This document shows, piece by piece, positions 13,691 through 21,736 of a stretch of DNA of 64,000 nt. The notes under the pieces are model-generated. The model was not told where the DNA came from, did not search any database, and saw only the letters and a program-made list of their open reading frames with translations. This stretch comes from a virus. Location of the stretch: positions 27,904 to 91,903 of IMG/VR virus record IMGVR_UViG_3300025652_000041, one strand, 5' to 3'. Made by a program: the position numbers and the translations under genes. Every line of letters begins with the position of its first letter. Positions within the stretch are counted from its first letter, which is position 1.

Positions 13691-14825
13691 GATACTATGT
13701 ATAGACTTTGGTCTGTGTAACTTCCATAATGTAATATCTTTAGTTGAAGATGGTCATGAGGTTGTTATTGTCTCGGGGTTCTTTGATCTACCTGTAGAAT
13801 ATTACAGGAGTTTGGGGGTGGAAGTTCTATCCATCAATAAAGATAGCGTTCTTGATAAATGGGTGGAGTCGAATAAACCTGATATTGTAATATCAACTAA
13901 TCCGAGTCTTTCTTGCGAAAGATTCTCTGAGAATGCAGAATTTCTTGGTTTGACTAAAAGAGTCAATAAATTAGAAATTTATAAAATGAAGACTCGAAAT
14001 AATGTCAGGGGTCTTGGTATAAAGGTACCTAAGATATTAACTGGAAAGGATATAATAGCACCTTGTGTCGTCAAACCTAACATTTGTGGAATTGTGAATG
14101 ACACTGCCAGAATATGTCTTACTCAGAAACAACTGGATCGAATTGGATATGAAGATTGTTATGTCGAAGAATACATTGAAGGTGCTGTAGAGACCAATGT
14201 TGCATATATGATTGCAAAGGGTAAATGGTCTATCTTACATACCCAAGAGATACTCGGAGAAGATGTCGCCAAGGTAGCAGGAAACTTTACTCATTGGACA
14301 CGAACTTCAAGTTTCAAACATCTCTCTCCAGAGAACAATGAGATAGTCTTAAAGTGGGCAAAAAGATATCTCGACTGGGCTTCAAAGGAATGTACGGAAT
14401 CTTCGTATGTGGGTCAACTTACCGGACTGTTAAAGGATGGTGTTTGGTACTTCTGTGAGAATAATGTGCGACCAGAACAAACTAATAGTCTACCGATTTT
14501 CATATCGGGAAATGACTTCCTCGAAGCGATGCGAGGCAAACCGGAAATATTAGGAGACGCCTTTCCTAATGACGCACAGAAGATGATTGTTATGCCTGTA
14601 GAGGAGTATTCTCCATATCCATTCCATCTACATGAAAAACATAATGTATCAATTCCTTGTGGTCTTGATCTGGTCGATGGTGTATATCGAATATCTGATA
14701 CTTTCAAGCATAGGTCACGTGATAGAAGAATTGGTATAGTTATATGCGACCGTATTATACCTCAAGAGTTTGTGGATGATATTGTTTCGGATGGCAATTT
14801 CACAATCACTACTCGACTGGTCTAA
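13683..14825 (+). CDS. PurD-like ATP-grasp enzyme, copy 1
   Basis: A protein of 380 residues. The N-terminal pre-ATP-grasp domain starts Lys-Ile-Leu-Cys-Ile-Asp-Phe-Gly followed by Gly-His. A Cys-Val-Val-Lys-Pro strand near residue 130 provides the ATP-binding lysine. Tyr-Val-Glu-Glu-Tyr-Ile-Glu-Gly (about 160-167) is the adenine/hinge region. Cys-Glu-Asn-Asn-Val-Arg-Pro-Glu-Gln (about 260-268) holds the Mg-ligand Glu and Asn of the grasp fold, and its layout is closest to glycinamide ribonucleotide synthetase (PurD). It would join a carboxylate to an amine via an acyl phosphate. It lacks full PurD length (about 430) and motifs, so its substrate is unknown. It overlaps its paralogue by one base. 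Confidence 0.7.
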   Translation: MSKILCIDFGLCNFHNVISLVEDGHEVVIVSGFFDLPVEYYRSLGVEVLSINKDSVLDKWVESNKPDIVISTNPSLSCERFSENAEFLGLTKRVNKLEIYKMKTRNNVRGLGIKVPKILTGKDIIAPCVVKPNICGIVNDTARICLTQKQLDRIGYEDCYVEEYIEGAVETNVAYMIAKGKWSILHTQEILGEDVAKVAGNFTHWTRTSSFKHLSPENNEIVLKWAKRYLDWASKECTESSYVGQLTGLLKDGVWYFCENNVRPEQTNSLPIFISGNDFLEAMRGKPEILGDAFPNDAQKMIVMPVEEYSPYPFHLHEKHNVSIPCGLDLVDGVYRISDTFKHRSRDRRIGIVICDRIIPQEFVDDIVSDGNFTITTRLV

Positions 14826-15964
14826 TGAAGATACTGTGTATCGACTATGGGTTGTGTAACTTTCACAATCTCATTTCTCTTGTCGAAGATGGTCATAAAG
14901 TTTATGTCCTAACATCCGAAAAATACGAACTGTGCCCCACGACTTTATATAAAGAGTTGGGTATTCATATATTGGACATTGACCGGAAAAGTGTTTTAGA
15001 TAATTTCATAGAATCCGAGTCTATAGATTTGATGATATCGACAGATCCTACTATCGACATGATCAATTCATATCAACACAAATTAAAGTATATCGGACTG
15101 ACTCCACGATCCTCTAGGTTAGAAACCCATAAATGGATGACCAGATGTGAAGTTAAGAAGTTAGGAATAAAAGTCCCTGAGATACTTCCTCGACCTATTG
15201 CTCCCTGTGTCATAAAACCAATAGTCACCAAAAAGGGATTTGACCGAGTCAACATATGTCTGACCGAAGAAGATTTTGGAATCTTCGATGATAATACATT
15301 CTATGTTGAAGAGTATCTTACTGATACTATAGAGACTAATGTCGATTATATAATGTCTCACGGTAAATGGTCTATACTACATACCCAACAAAAGATCGGA
15401 GAAGACCTCGGAAAGATGTCGAATCGATTAATACACTGGACTTGTACTTCCAGTTTCGGGAAACTATCCAAAGATGATAATGATCTGGTATTGGATAACG
15501 CAAAGAAGTATCTGGACTGGGCATCCATACAATGTAATAGATCCTCGTACATTGGACAACTGACCGGTTTCATTAAAGATGGGGAGTGGTACTTCTGTGA
15601 GAATAATGTCAGACCTTCACAGACCAATAGTGTACCCTATTTCGTATCGGGAGATGAATGGTTGATGGCCATGTATGGTCACCCTGAGATAATAGGTGAA
15701 TCCTTTCCGGTAGATGTTAATAAGATGATCGTGATGCCAATGGAACCAGACTCACCATACCCGTTCGATCTACACCTAAAACATAATGTTGCGATACCCT
15801 GCGGACTCGATATAATCGATGATGAGTATCGTGTATCTTTGATGATGAGAGGAAAATCTACTGACAATAGGATTGGGTTGTTGATATGTGATGATAATAT
15901 CCCCCAAGGATTTGTCGATGATTTCCGCACCGATGGTAATTTTTCCATTACTACATTCATATAA
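14825..15964 (+). CDS. PurD-like ATP-grasp enzyme, copy 2
   Basis: A 379-residue paralogue of the preceding gene, about half identical by eye. It keeps the same blocks: Lys-Ile-Leu-Cys-Ile-Asp-Tyr-Gly at the N-terminus, Trp-Ser-Ile-Leu-His-Thr-Gln, Gly-Gln-Leu-Thr-Gly, and Cys-Glu-Asn-Asn-Val-Arg-Pro-Ser-Gln as the Mg site. Both copies retain the catalytic residues, so neither looks like a decaying duplicate. A heteromeric or sequential ligase pair is possible. The run TAATGA (shared stop and start) couples translation to copy 1. Confidence 0.7.
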   Translation: MKILCIDYGLCNFHNLISLVEDGHKVYVLTSEKYELCPTTLYKELGIHILDIDRKSVLDNFIESESIDLMISTDPTIDMINSYQHKLKYIGLTPRSSRLETHKWMTRCEVKKLGIKVPEILPRPIAPCVIKPIVTKKGFDRVNICLTEEDFGIFDDNTFYVEEYLTDTIETNVDYIMSHGKWSILHTQQKIGEDLGKMSNRLIHWTCTSSFGKLSKDDNDLVLDNAKKYLDWASIQCNRSSYIGQLTGFIKDGEWYFCENNVRPSQTNSVPYFVSGDEWLMAMYGHPEIIGESFPVDVNKMIVMPMEPDSPYPFDLHLKHNVAIPCGLDIIDDEYRVSLMMRGKSTDNRIGLLICDDNIPQGFVDDFRTDGNFSITTFI

Positions 15965-16002
15965 TGAATGGTGACTATTCGTGAAATGGATGACGATAGT
16001 TG

Positions 16003-16031
16003 TTGACTTCTTGTTTTGGTTATGAGATAAT
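16003..16031 (+). promoter_or_regulatory. Early-type promoter, TTGACT-N17-GATAAT family
   Basis: TTGACT, 17 bases, GATAAT; leader AAATTGAGTTGAGAGGG before ATG 16064. The bases before it (ATTCGTGAAATGGATGACGATAGTTG) match those before the promoter at 36434 (ATTCATGAAATAAATGATAATAGTTG). Confidence 0.85.
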
Positions 16032-16063
16032 GGCTGTACAAATTGAGTTGAGAGGGTTTTATT

Positions 16064-16186
16064 ATGCAGATTACATACAAAGGTTATTGCGCTCTGGGTG
16101 GCGCATCTAATCCAAGACTTTACTCACGAGCTGTGTATTTGGGTAAACACTATATGCACACCGCTTATTATATGATGGGACGTTAA
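16064..16186 (+). CDS. Small early protein, unknown
   Basis: A 40-residue frame beginning at the ATG after the early leader. Tyr-rich with a Gly-Ala-Ser-Asn-Pro-Arg-Leu-Tyr segment. The promoter and ribosome-site context is the main support. Confidence 0.5.
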   Translation: MQITYKGYCALGGASNPRLYSRAVYLGKHYMHTAYYMMGR

Positions 16187-16189
16187 ACC

Positions 16190-16810
16190 ATGAGAATTGC
16201 TGACTCTACTCTTTATGAGATGTATCTTGAAAAACATAAGAGAGCACAGAACAAAGGTGCACGTGTTCCTTACCACACGTTCTCTTACAAAACTAGAGAT
16301 TCTGAACGTCAAAAGACTTACAATGCAGAACACTTGTTTCAAAGACAAATCGAGAATCCCACGTTCGAGACTCTAGAAGAAGTTCAGGAATTCTCACGTA
16401 AAATCTACAAGTCTAAGACTTGGATCACGTTATGGAACAAGTCAGTTGAAGAAGACGTGGGTCGTATCTTCAATTCACAACCAGAAGTAGTACAGATGAA
16501 CTCCCGTACTAAGAAATTATCGGGTTTCACTGATGGTTCTAGTGTAACCCTATGTCCTATCACGGGTTTCAACAAGTACGTTCTACTGCACGAACTTGCT
16601 CACACTCTGGGTCATATGCACCACGGCCGTTCGTTCCGTCAATGTCTCCTGAGTCTGGTCGGTACCTTTATGGGTGCTGATGAGAAGAAGATTCTGAAGA
16701 ACGAATTTAAAAGAAAAGGTCTTGCATTTGGAGACGCTAAAAAACCAATGACTTTCGAGAATTGGGTATCACGTAAACAACGTATGGAAAATATGAGGAA
16801 AAAACTATAA
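16190..16810 (+). CDS. Zinc metallopeptidase-like protein (TIGR04338/SprT-like)
   Basis: A protein of 206 residues. Near residue 135 is His-Glu-Leu-Ala-His followed by Thr-Leu-Gly-His-Met-His-His-Gly-Arg-Ser-Phe. HExxH plus a downstream His/Gly-x-x-Phe block is the pattern of SprT-like and TIGR04338-type metalloproteins, in which the third zinc ligand follows HExxH by several residues. No signal peptide is present. A basic C-terminal tail may bind nucleic acid, as in SprT/Spartan proteins that clear DNA-protein crosslinks; this role is inferred. It is the second gene behind the promoter at 16003. Confidence 0.7.
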   Translation: MRIADSTLYEMYLEKHKRAQNKGARVPYHTFSYKTRDSERQKTYNAEHLFQRQIENPTFETLEEVQEFSRKIYKSKTWITLWNKSVEEDVGRIFNSQPEVVQMNSRTKKLSGFTDGSSVTLCPITGFNKYVLLHELAHTLGHMHHGRSFRQCLLSLVGTFMGADEKKILKNEFKRKGLAFGDAKKPMTFENWVSRKQRMENMRKKL

Positions 16811-16998
16811 TGTCAATTGATTATATAAAAAACGGTATACCGTTTATTGTTGTAATATTAATAAGTTTCTTAATAGGTTCGATGTTTGGTTCTACTTCCG
16901 TACAGAGTTCTTGGCGACTCGATGCAGCTGCAACCGAATGTGCACAGTTTAATCCGTCCAATGGACACTTTGAATGGTTGACAAATGAAGAAAAATAA
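16810..16998 (+). CDS. Small membrane protein
   Basis: A 62-residue protein with one transmembrane helix (residues 10-28) and a periplasmic-looking tail that has Cys and the motif Asn-x-x-Asn-Gly-x-Phe-Glu-Trp. Short phage membrane proteins with a Cys...G-x-F-x-[WF] ending are common next to DNA-metabolism genes. ATG shares a base with the previous stop. Confidence 0.55.
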   Translation: MSIDYIKNGIPFIVVILISFLIGSMFGSTSVQSSWRLDAAATECAQFNPSNGHFEWLTNEEK

Positions 16999-17245
16999 TG
17001 TAAAATGGTATAACCAAAACAGTATAGACTGGTACGTAAAATGGTGTGCTACCATAATCATTCTAGTCTCTGTTGTTTTTCGTAATGCTGGCTTTGAATA
17101 CCGCATGTTTGATTTGTCTTTCGGTGTAATGGGCACGATACTATGGTTATGGGTAAGTGTGTTATGGAAAGATAGAGCACTCATAATATTGAACGCGGTT
17201 ATGTTTATGTTACTTGCATCCGCACTACTAAAGGAAATTAATTAA
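16985..17245 (+). CDS. Small three-helix membrane protein
   Basis: An 86-residue protein with about three hydrophobic helices (residues 20-36, 44-62, 66-82). It overlaps both neighbours. I recall similar proteins in T4-like phages next to the exonuclease gene; function unknown. Confidence 0.6.
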   Translation: MKKNNVKWYNQNSIDWYVKWCATIIILVSVVFRNAGFEYRMFDLSFGVMGTILWLWVSVLWKDRALIILNAVMFMLLASALLKEIN

Positions 17246-17961
17246 TGTTTGAACATGTACCGGTCGAATTGACTGAAATGAATGCCGTGACCACTGATAC
17301 TGGTCGCAAATACAAAACCCCCGAAGGTGTCAACCTTCCCTCTATCACTACAGTCCTTTCGATTCTGTCACGTGACAGTATTGCCAAGTGGCGTAAACGT
17401 GTAGGTGAGGCAGAGGCGAATCGTGTCTCTTATCGTGCGTCTACTCGTGGTACCTCGGTTCACGAAATCTGTGAGAAGTATGTCAACAATGACCCTGATT
17501 GGGACAAGTACATGGCAATCGACCCCGACAATGGGGAAACGAAGTTGACCAAGCGTACTCCTGACCTCATCCAATCGTTTCTTGATTTGAAACCAATACT
17601 GGACGAACGTCTGACTAAGGTCTTCGCACAAGAAGCCCCACTCTACTCCAACCATCTTGGTGTTGCGGGTCGTGTGGATTGCGTGGGTATCTTTGATGGT
17701 AAACCGTCAATCATCGATTACAAAACTTCGATGAAACCCAAACGTCTCGATTGGATTAAGAACTACTTCATGCAAGAGGCTGCATATGCCATCATGTGGG
17801 AAGAACGTACTGGTCAACCTATCACTCAGTTGGTTACTATAATCTCAGTAGACCAACATGAACCTCAAGTGTTTATTGAACATCGTGACAACTGGGTTCG
17901 TCCATTAATCGACACTATTGCACAATATAATGAGGAAAATTCTACTTCCCTTTTTGTATAA
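17245..17961 (+). CDS. PD-(D/E)XK exonuclease (RecB/Cas4-like)
   Basis: A protein of 238 residues. Ser-Ile-Thr-Thr-Val-Leu near residue 30 and Arg-Gly-Thr-Ser-Val-His-Glu-Ile-Cys-Glu-Lys-Tyr (about 70) are the N-terminal motifs of the PDDEXK_1 family. The catalytic block is Gly-Arg-Val-Asp-Cys-Val-Gly-x-Phe-Asp-Gly-Lys-Pro-x-Ile-Ile-Asp-Tyr-Lys-Thr (about 140-160), where the Asp, Asp and Lys form D...D-x-K. Ala-Ala-Tyr-Ala-Ile-Met is the QxxxY-like helix. It should degrade or trim DNA during replication or recombination. Conserved in marine T4-like phages. The late promoter of the next block overlaps its stop codon. Confidence 0.8.
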   Translation: MFEHVPVELTEMNAVTTDTGRKYKTPEGVNLPSITTVLSILSRDSIAKWRKRVGEAEANRVSYRASTRGTSVHEICEKYVNNDPDWDKYMAIDPDNGETKLTKRTPDLIQSFLDLKPILDERLTKVFAQEAPLYSNHLGVAGRVDCVGIFDGKPSIIDYKTSMKPKRLDWIKNYFMQEAAYAIMWEERTGQPITQLVTIISVDQHEPQVFIEHRDNWVRPLIDTIAQYNEENSTSLFV

Positions 17962-17964
17962 ATA
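17957..17964 (+). promoter_or_regulatory. T4-type late promoter box TATAAATA
   Basis: A perfect TATAAATA overlapping the exonuclease stop codon, 41 bases before ATG 18005. A sigma-70-like TATAAT-containing run follows but has no good -35. It probably drives the internal/structural block from 18005. Confidence 0.75.
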
Positions 17965-18004
17965 GTGTTATAATTTGTTTGTATTCACTTTTTAGGAAAT
18001 AGGT

Positions 18005-19303
18005 ATGATAGGGTTCGGAACCTTTTTATCTGAGGCATCATTAACTTTCGGAGAAATTACTCGTGAGGATAGACCTGACCGAATAGATATTTTTCTGCGC
18101 AAGTACAAAGGTAATGAACCATTCGAATTGGTTGGTGGTGACCAAGTAGTCTTTAAGTACAATGCAGAGATTGAGAAAGCTGTTAAATCAGGAAACTCTA
18201 AACTCGCACAGTCAATTGGACTCGAAACCCTAGATGGAACTAAACTCGCATTCGGTAAGTTATCTAAGACTGCCGAGTTCGGGGGTGGTCGTGGTTCGGG
18301 TGGTGGTGCAGCCAACACTCGTGCAACTGAATCTGCACAATGTGTTTATCTACAAGCAATCTGGGATAACCGGACAACTAAGTTCAGTGCGGACGATATA
18401 CGTAACGCATATCCCAAAACGCACACAGATGCGTCTCTAGATGAAGTACTTCTGGGTGATGAAGGATGGATCTCCTCTTCTATCGATATCGCAAGACTTC
18501 TTCACAAAGCTCTAGGTAAAAAACAATACAGTTTCCATCGAGGATCTGGTTGGGTTGAGATAGTAGAGAAGAAGTTCAAAGAACTGAATCGCGTCCAGAA
18601 AGCATTCGGTAATATCAACAAATGGTCTCCTGCGGACATCTACATGGTCGCAAAGGGTGCAGAGAACAAGTATGATATAGAAGGTGCAGAGTCACTAGAA
18701 TACCTGAACAACGAGTTGATGAAGGCATACACTGCACGTGATATCATCGGTGTGTCTTTGAAGAAATTGACCGGTAAAGGTAGACTTGCCCAAGTTAACT
18801 ATAAGAAACCATTCAAAGGTGCAAAGTTCACCAAGTCATCTTATGGTAAGAGGGATTTCTTCAAGTCCAAAGATGGTTACTTGTTCGGTGACGGTGGTAT
18901 TGAGATGCAGTTCCGAACCTTCCCTACCTTTCAGTGTGAGATTATCGGTAAGGCTGCTAAACACGGTAAGGTGTCTCATGGTGGTATTGATGCGGCTCTC
19001 TATGCCACAAATCGGGATAAGACCGATAATCGTAAAGAACTTGAATCATTTATAAAGAAAGATCGGGATTCATTCCTAGATAAGTTCTATGGGTTCTATG
19101 ATGGTGCAGTAAATAGTCCGGTAGACAAAGAAACCTTTAAAAAGAATCTGGAAGGTGTGACAACCGAATGGTTAGTCTCCAAGTACTATGTAACTTCTAT
19201 TTTCGTAATGATAAAAGGTAGAGAACAACAATTCATGGATTATTTATTCCGTATAGCAAAATCACAAAGTCCGCTATCTGCGGTACACCTAAAGGTACAA
19301 TAA
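18005..19303 (+). CDS. Large tagged protein, probable virion/internal protein
   Basis: A protein of 432 residues. Residues 1-11 read Met-Ile-Gly-Phe-Gly-Thr-Phe-Leu-Ser-Glu-Ala. Position for position this matches the T4 capsid-targeting sequence (aromatic at 4, Phe at 7, hydrophobic at 8, Glu at 10, Ala at 11), with a Leu-x-Glu prohead protease site. A Gly-rich flexible linker (about 98-108) separates an N-terminal domain from a mainly helical and beta C-terminal part. I recall homologues in cyanomyoviruses with no known activity. SD AGGAAATAGGT precedes ATG. It is first behind a late promoter. Most likely packed in the head; no enzymatic motif recognised. Confidence 0.65.
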   Translation: MIGFGTFLSEASLTFGEITREDRPDRIDIFLRKYKGNEPFELVGGDQVVFKYNAEIEKAVKSGNSKLAQSIGLETLDGTKLAFGKLSKTAEFGGGRGSGGGAANTRATESAQCVYLQAIWDNRTTKFSADDIRNAYPKTHTDASLDEVLLGDEGWISSSIDIARLLHKALGKKQYSFHRGSGWVEIVEKKFKELNRVQKAFGNINKWSPADIYMVAKGAENKYDIEGAESLEYLNNELMKAYTARDIIGVSLKKLTGKGRLAQVNYKKPFKGAKFTKSSYGKRDFFKSKDGYLFGDGGIEMQFRTFPTFQCEIIGKAAKHGKVSHGGIDAALYATNRDKTDNRKELESFIKKDRDSFLDKFYGFYDGAVNSPVDKETFKKNLEGVTTEWLVSKYYVTSIFVMIKGREQQFMDYLFRIAKSQSPLSAVHLKVQ

Positions 19304-19304
19304 A

Positions 19305-20024
19305 ATGGCAATATCACGATATATGGAGGGAGACAACAGCATCAATATTGCTCGTGGTCTTGTTCTCGATACAACATACGAACATAAATTTGGTGCGGTA
19401 CTTTCAATGTCAGTCTCTGAGACCGGAACTGTTTGGGATGTCGATGATACCCTATACCCTTGGTCTGCATGGGATACTGCCGGAGTTTTGACTATCCCCG
19501 CAGTGAATGCTTCGGACAATGGTGGAACGGTAACTGTGACTGGTTTAGATGCGAACTACGATGTGATAAGTGAAGATTTCGTAGTATCCAGTTCGGGAAC
19601 AACCACCGGCACCAAAACATTCAAACGTGCGTATCGTGCATTCTTTACTGATGGTACATCTAACATTGGTAATATAACTATTCAACGTGGTGGTACGACT
19701 ATCGCATTGATCAGAGCAGGTCAGGCACAAACACTCATGGCGGTATTTACTGTCCCTGAAGGACACACTGCATATATGTCTAAAGTCAGTATGAGTATCG
19801 AGGCCGGTGGTGATGCGAGTGGTAACGTGTATTCTAGAATTCCTAGCCAAACATCATTTCGTATTAAACATACCTTCGAGATCGGAGATGGTGGTCATTA
19901 CCTATATGACTTCACGGTTCCATTGAAATTCGATGCAAGGACAGATATTGATTTTAGATGTAGTATGCGAACTAACAATTCACGTGCCTCTGCTGCATTT
20001 GATATGATTCTTATCAAGGAATAG
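19305..20024 (+). CDS. Virion structural protein, beta-rich
   Basis: A 239-residue protein composed of Thr/Gly/Val-rich beta strands with no signal peptide. It starts one base after the preceding gene's stop. The repeated Thr-Val-Thr-x-Thr and Gly-Asn-Ile-Thr-Ile segments and polar, low-lysine composition are typical of head-decoration, neck or fibre beta-sandwich proteins. Unlike its neighbours it lacks the N-terminal tag. Exact structural role is unknown. Confidence 0.6.
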   Translation: MAISRYMEGDNSINIARGLVLDTTYEHKFGAVLSMSVSETGTVWDVDDTLYPWSAWDTAGVLTIPAVNASDNGGTVTVTGLDANYDVISEDFVVSSSGTTTGTKTFKRAYRAFFTDGTSNIGNITIQRGGTTIALIRAGQAQTLMAVFTVPEGHTAYMSKVSMSIEAGGDASGNVYSRIPSQTSFRIKHTFEIGDGGHYLYDFTVPLKFDARTDIDFRCSMRTNNSRASAAFDMILIKE

Positions 20025-20026
20025 TA

Positions 20027-21244
20027 ATGAAATTTGTAGATTTTATAACCGAATCCAAGAACACCCATATGACGCATATCGAAGATAAAGTCATCTATGG
20101 TGGTGTTAATGGTACACGTCAAGCAATATTTGCATTACGTGAATTGCGTGATATGCTTGCGGGTAAAGGTACTGCGGGACTGTCCACTAAGTGGGATGGT
20201 GCACCTGCTATCTTCTGCGGTCAAGATCCTACGGATGGTAAGTTCTTTGTGGCGAAGAAAGGTATCTTCAATAAGAACCCCAAGGTATACAAAACCGATG
20301 CAGATGTTGAAGCAGATACTTCTGGTGACCTCGCAGAGAAACTCAAAGATGCATTGAAGTATCTACCTGAACTTGGTATCAAAGGAGTCATCCAAGGGGA
20401 CTTCCTATTTGGTCGAGGTGATCTGGGTAAGAAGAAAATTGATGGTGTGCAGTATACTACATTCCATCCCAATACTATCGTATATGCAATACCATTTGAA
20501 CAGTCGAAGGAAGTACGCGATGCAAAAATCGGTATAGTGTGGCACACTACATATAAGGGTAAAACATTTGAATCGATGACAGCATCCTTCGGTGTAGATG
20601 TTTCTAAACTAAAAAAATCTAAAAACGTATGGTCACAAGATGCAATGTTGCGATCTGTAGATGCGACAATGACCCAACAAGAAACGGAGCAAGTAAATGA
20701 ATATCTTTCAAAAGCTGGTAAACTTTTTAACCAGATCAGTGGAACAACCCTCAGAACCCTTGAAGGAAACCCCGTCCTCGCCGGAACAATCGAAACCTTC
20801 AACAACACCTACGTCCGAAAAGGTCAAACGCCCGGCGACTCGAAAAAGCACGCCCAAGCCCTCATCAAGTACATCCAAGACAAGTACCAAAAAGAAATCG
20901 ACAAACGCAAAACCGAGAAAGGCAAGAGCGCCCAAGTCGAAAAGCGAGACGAAATCTTAAAGTTTTTCTCTCCGAAGAATCTAGAATCTCTAGAAAAGAT
21001 GTTCGATTTGCAGAAAATGATTGTACTTGCGAAACTAAAACTTATAAATAAACTTAATAGTTTAAAGAAAATTGACACATTCGTTCAAACCAAAACGGGT
21101 TACAAAGTGACTGGTGAAGAAGGTTATGTAGCAATTGACAAACTTGGTGGTGACGCAGTGAAACTTGTTGATCGTATGGAATTTTCATACAACAACTTTT
21201 CACCCGATATATTAAAGGGCTGGGACAAACCTAGTCGTAATTAA
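20027..21244 (+). CDS. Tagged nucleic-acid-ligase/nucleotidyltransferase-like protein (DUF6267-like)
   Basis: A protein of 405 residues. It opens Met-Lys-Phe-Val-Asp-Phe-Ile-Thr-Glu-Ser, a capsid-tag-like start with Ile-x-Glu. Leu-Ser-Thr-Lys-Trp-Asp-Gly places Lys55 in the KxDG motif I of covalent nucleotidyltransferases (DNA/RNA ligases, capping enzymes). Gly-Asp-Phe-Leu-Phe (about 130) fits motif III, Glu-Glu-Gly-Tyr-Val (about 365) fits motif IV (E-G-x-V), and Val-Lys-Leu-Val fits motif V. So all core ligase motifs are present, split by a long helical insertion. It may ligate or modify RNA or DNA, possibly after injection with the genome. An 87-codon gene is overprinted within it at 20697-20960. 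Confidence 0.65.
   Translation: MKFVDFITESKNTHMTHIEDKVIYGGVNGTRQAIFALRELRDMLAGKGTAGLSTKWDGAPAIFCGQDPTDGKFFVAKKGIFNKNPKVYKTDADVEADTSGDLAEKLKDALKYLPELGIKGVIQGDFLFGRGDLGKKKIDGVQYTTFHPNTIVYAIPFEQSKEVRDAKIGIVWHTTYKGKTFESMTASFGVDVSKLKKSKNVWSQDAMLRSVDATMTQQETEQVNEYLSKAGKLFNQISGTTLRTLEGNPVLAGTIETFNNTYVRKGQTPGDSKKHAQALIKYIQDKYQKEIDKRKTEKGKSAQVEKRDEILKFFSPKNLESLEKMFDLQKMIVLAKLKLINKLNSLKKIDTFVQTKTGYKVTGEEGYVAIDKLGGDAVKLVDRMEFSYNNFSPDILKGWDKPSRN
20697..20960 (+). CDS. Overprinted Lys/Ser/Pro-rich protein nested in the ligase-like gene
   Basis: An 87-residue frame in the +1 frame of the host gene. ATG 20697 has a GGAG 9 bases upstream. The first 14 residues form an amphipathic helix (Met-Asn-Ile-Phe-Gln-Lys-Leu-Val-Asn-Phe); the rest is a low-complexity basic tail of Lys, Ser, Thr and Pro ending Lys-Ser-Lys-Ser-Glu-Thr-Lys-Ser, like a histone H1 tail. 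Within these bases only, the host gene abandons its usual T- and A-ending codons for C-ending ones (ACC CTC, GTC CTC GCC, AAC AAC ACC TAC GTC), and the normal pattern resumes right after the nested stop. That is the expected mark of a second coding frame. Probably DNA-binding; not confirmed. Confidence 0.6.
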   Translation: MNIFQKLVNFLTRSVEQPSEPLKETPSSPEQSKPSTTPTSEKVKRPATRKSTPKPSSSTSKTSTKKKSTNAKPRKARAPKSKSETKS

Positions 21245-21268
21245 TGGGATAAACCAGAGGAAAACAAA

Positions 21269-21736
21269 GTGGCAAAGAAACCGCTTAGATTCAAAGATTT
21301 TACATCTGTAGATTACACTCAGTCGGGTGATGATCAACTTGCGCACAATGCTAAGAAACGCAAGAAAGATATACCTACCGGAAATACCGGAGAAGAAGTA
21401 GAGAACGAAGCACTAGACATGACCCAACGTCTTGCACGTGGTCGCATGTTTAAAAAGAACAAGGCCAAGATTGCAATGGGTCGCAAACGTGCTCAACGTA
21501 AGATTGCCTCTATGGACACTCTGAAGAAACGTGCACGAAAGGCTGCACGTAATATCCTACTCAAGAAACTTACCAAAGATACACCCAAAGGTGAACTCTC
21601 ATTGTCACGTAGACAGGACATAGAGAAGAGACTCGAAAAGAAGAAACCAGTTATCGATAAGTTATCTCGTAAACTACTACCCCAAGTACGTAAAAAAGAA
21701 ATGGAACGTAAGAAAGGTGGTAAAAGTGCCGATTAA
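21269..21736 (+). CDS. Highly basic conserved phage protein
   Basis: A 155-residue protein with a GTG start after GAGGAAAACAAA. About a third of residues are Lys or Arg, in long helices (Arg-Lys-Arg-Ala-Gln-Arg-Lys, Lys-Lys-Arg-Ala-Arg-Lys-Ala-Ala). The N-terminus has Phe-Lys-Asp-Phe-Thr, a weak echo of the tag in neighbouring genes. I recall homologues in cyanomyoviruses. A DNA-binding internal head protein is plausible. It overlaps the next gene. Confidence 0.6.
   Translation: MAKKPLRFKDFTSVDYTQSGDDQLAHNAKKRKKDIPTGNTGEEVENEALDMTQRLARGRMFKKNKAKIAMGRKRAQRKIASMDTLKKRARKAARNILLKKLTKDTPKGELSLSRRQDIEKRLEKKKPVIDKLSRKLLPQVRKKEMERKKGGKSAD

Noticed and set aside
21043-21050. TATAAATA on the plus strand
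   Set aside because: It lies in the ligase-like coding region, with no gene start within 200 bases downstream in a suitable frame.
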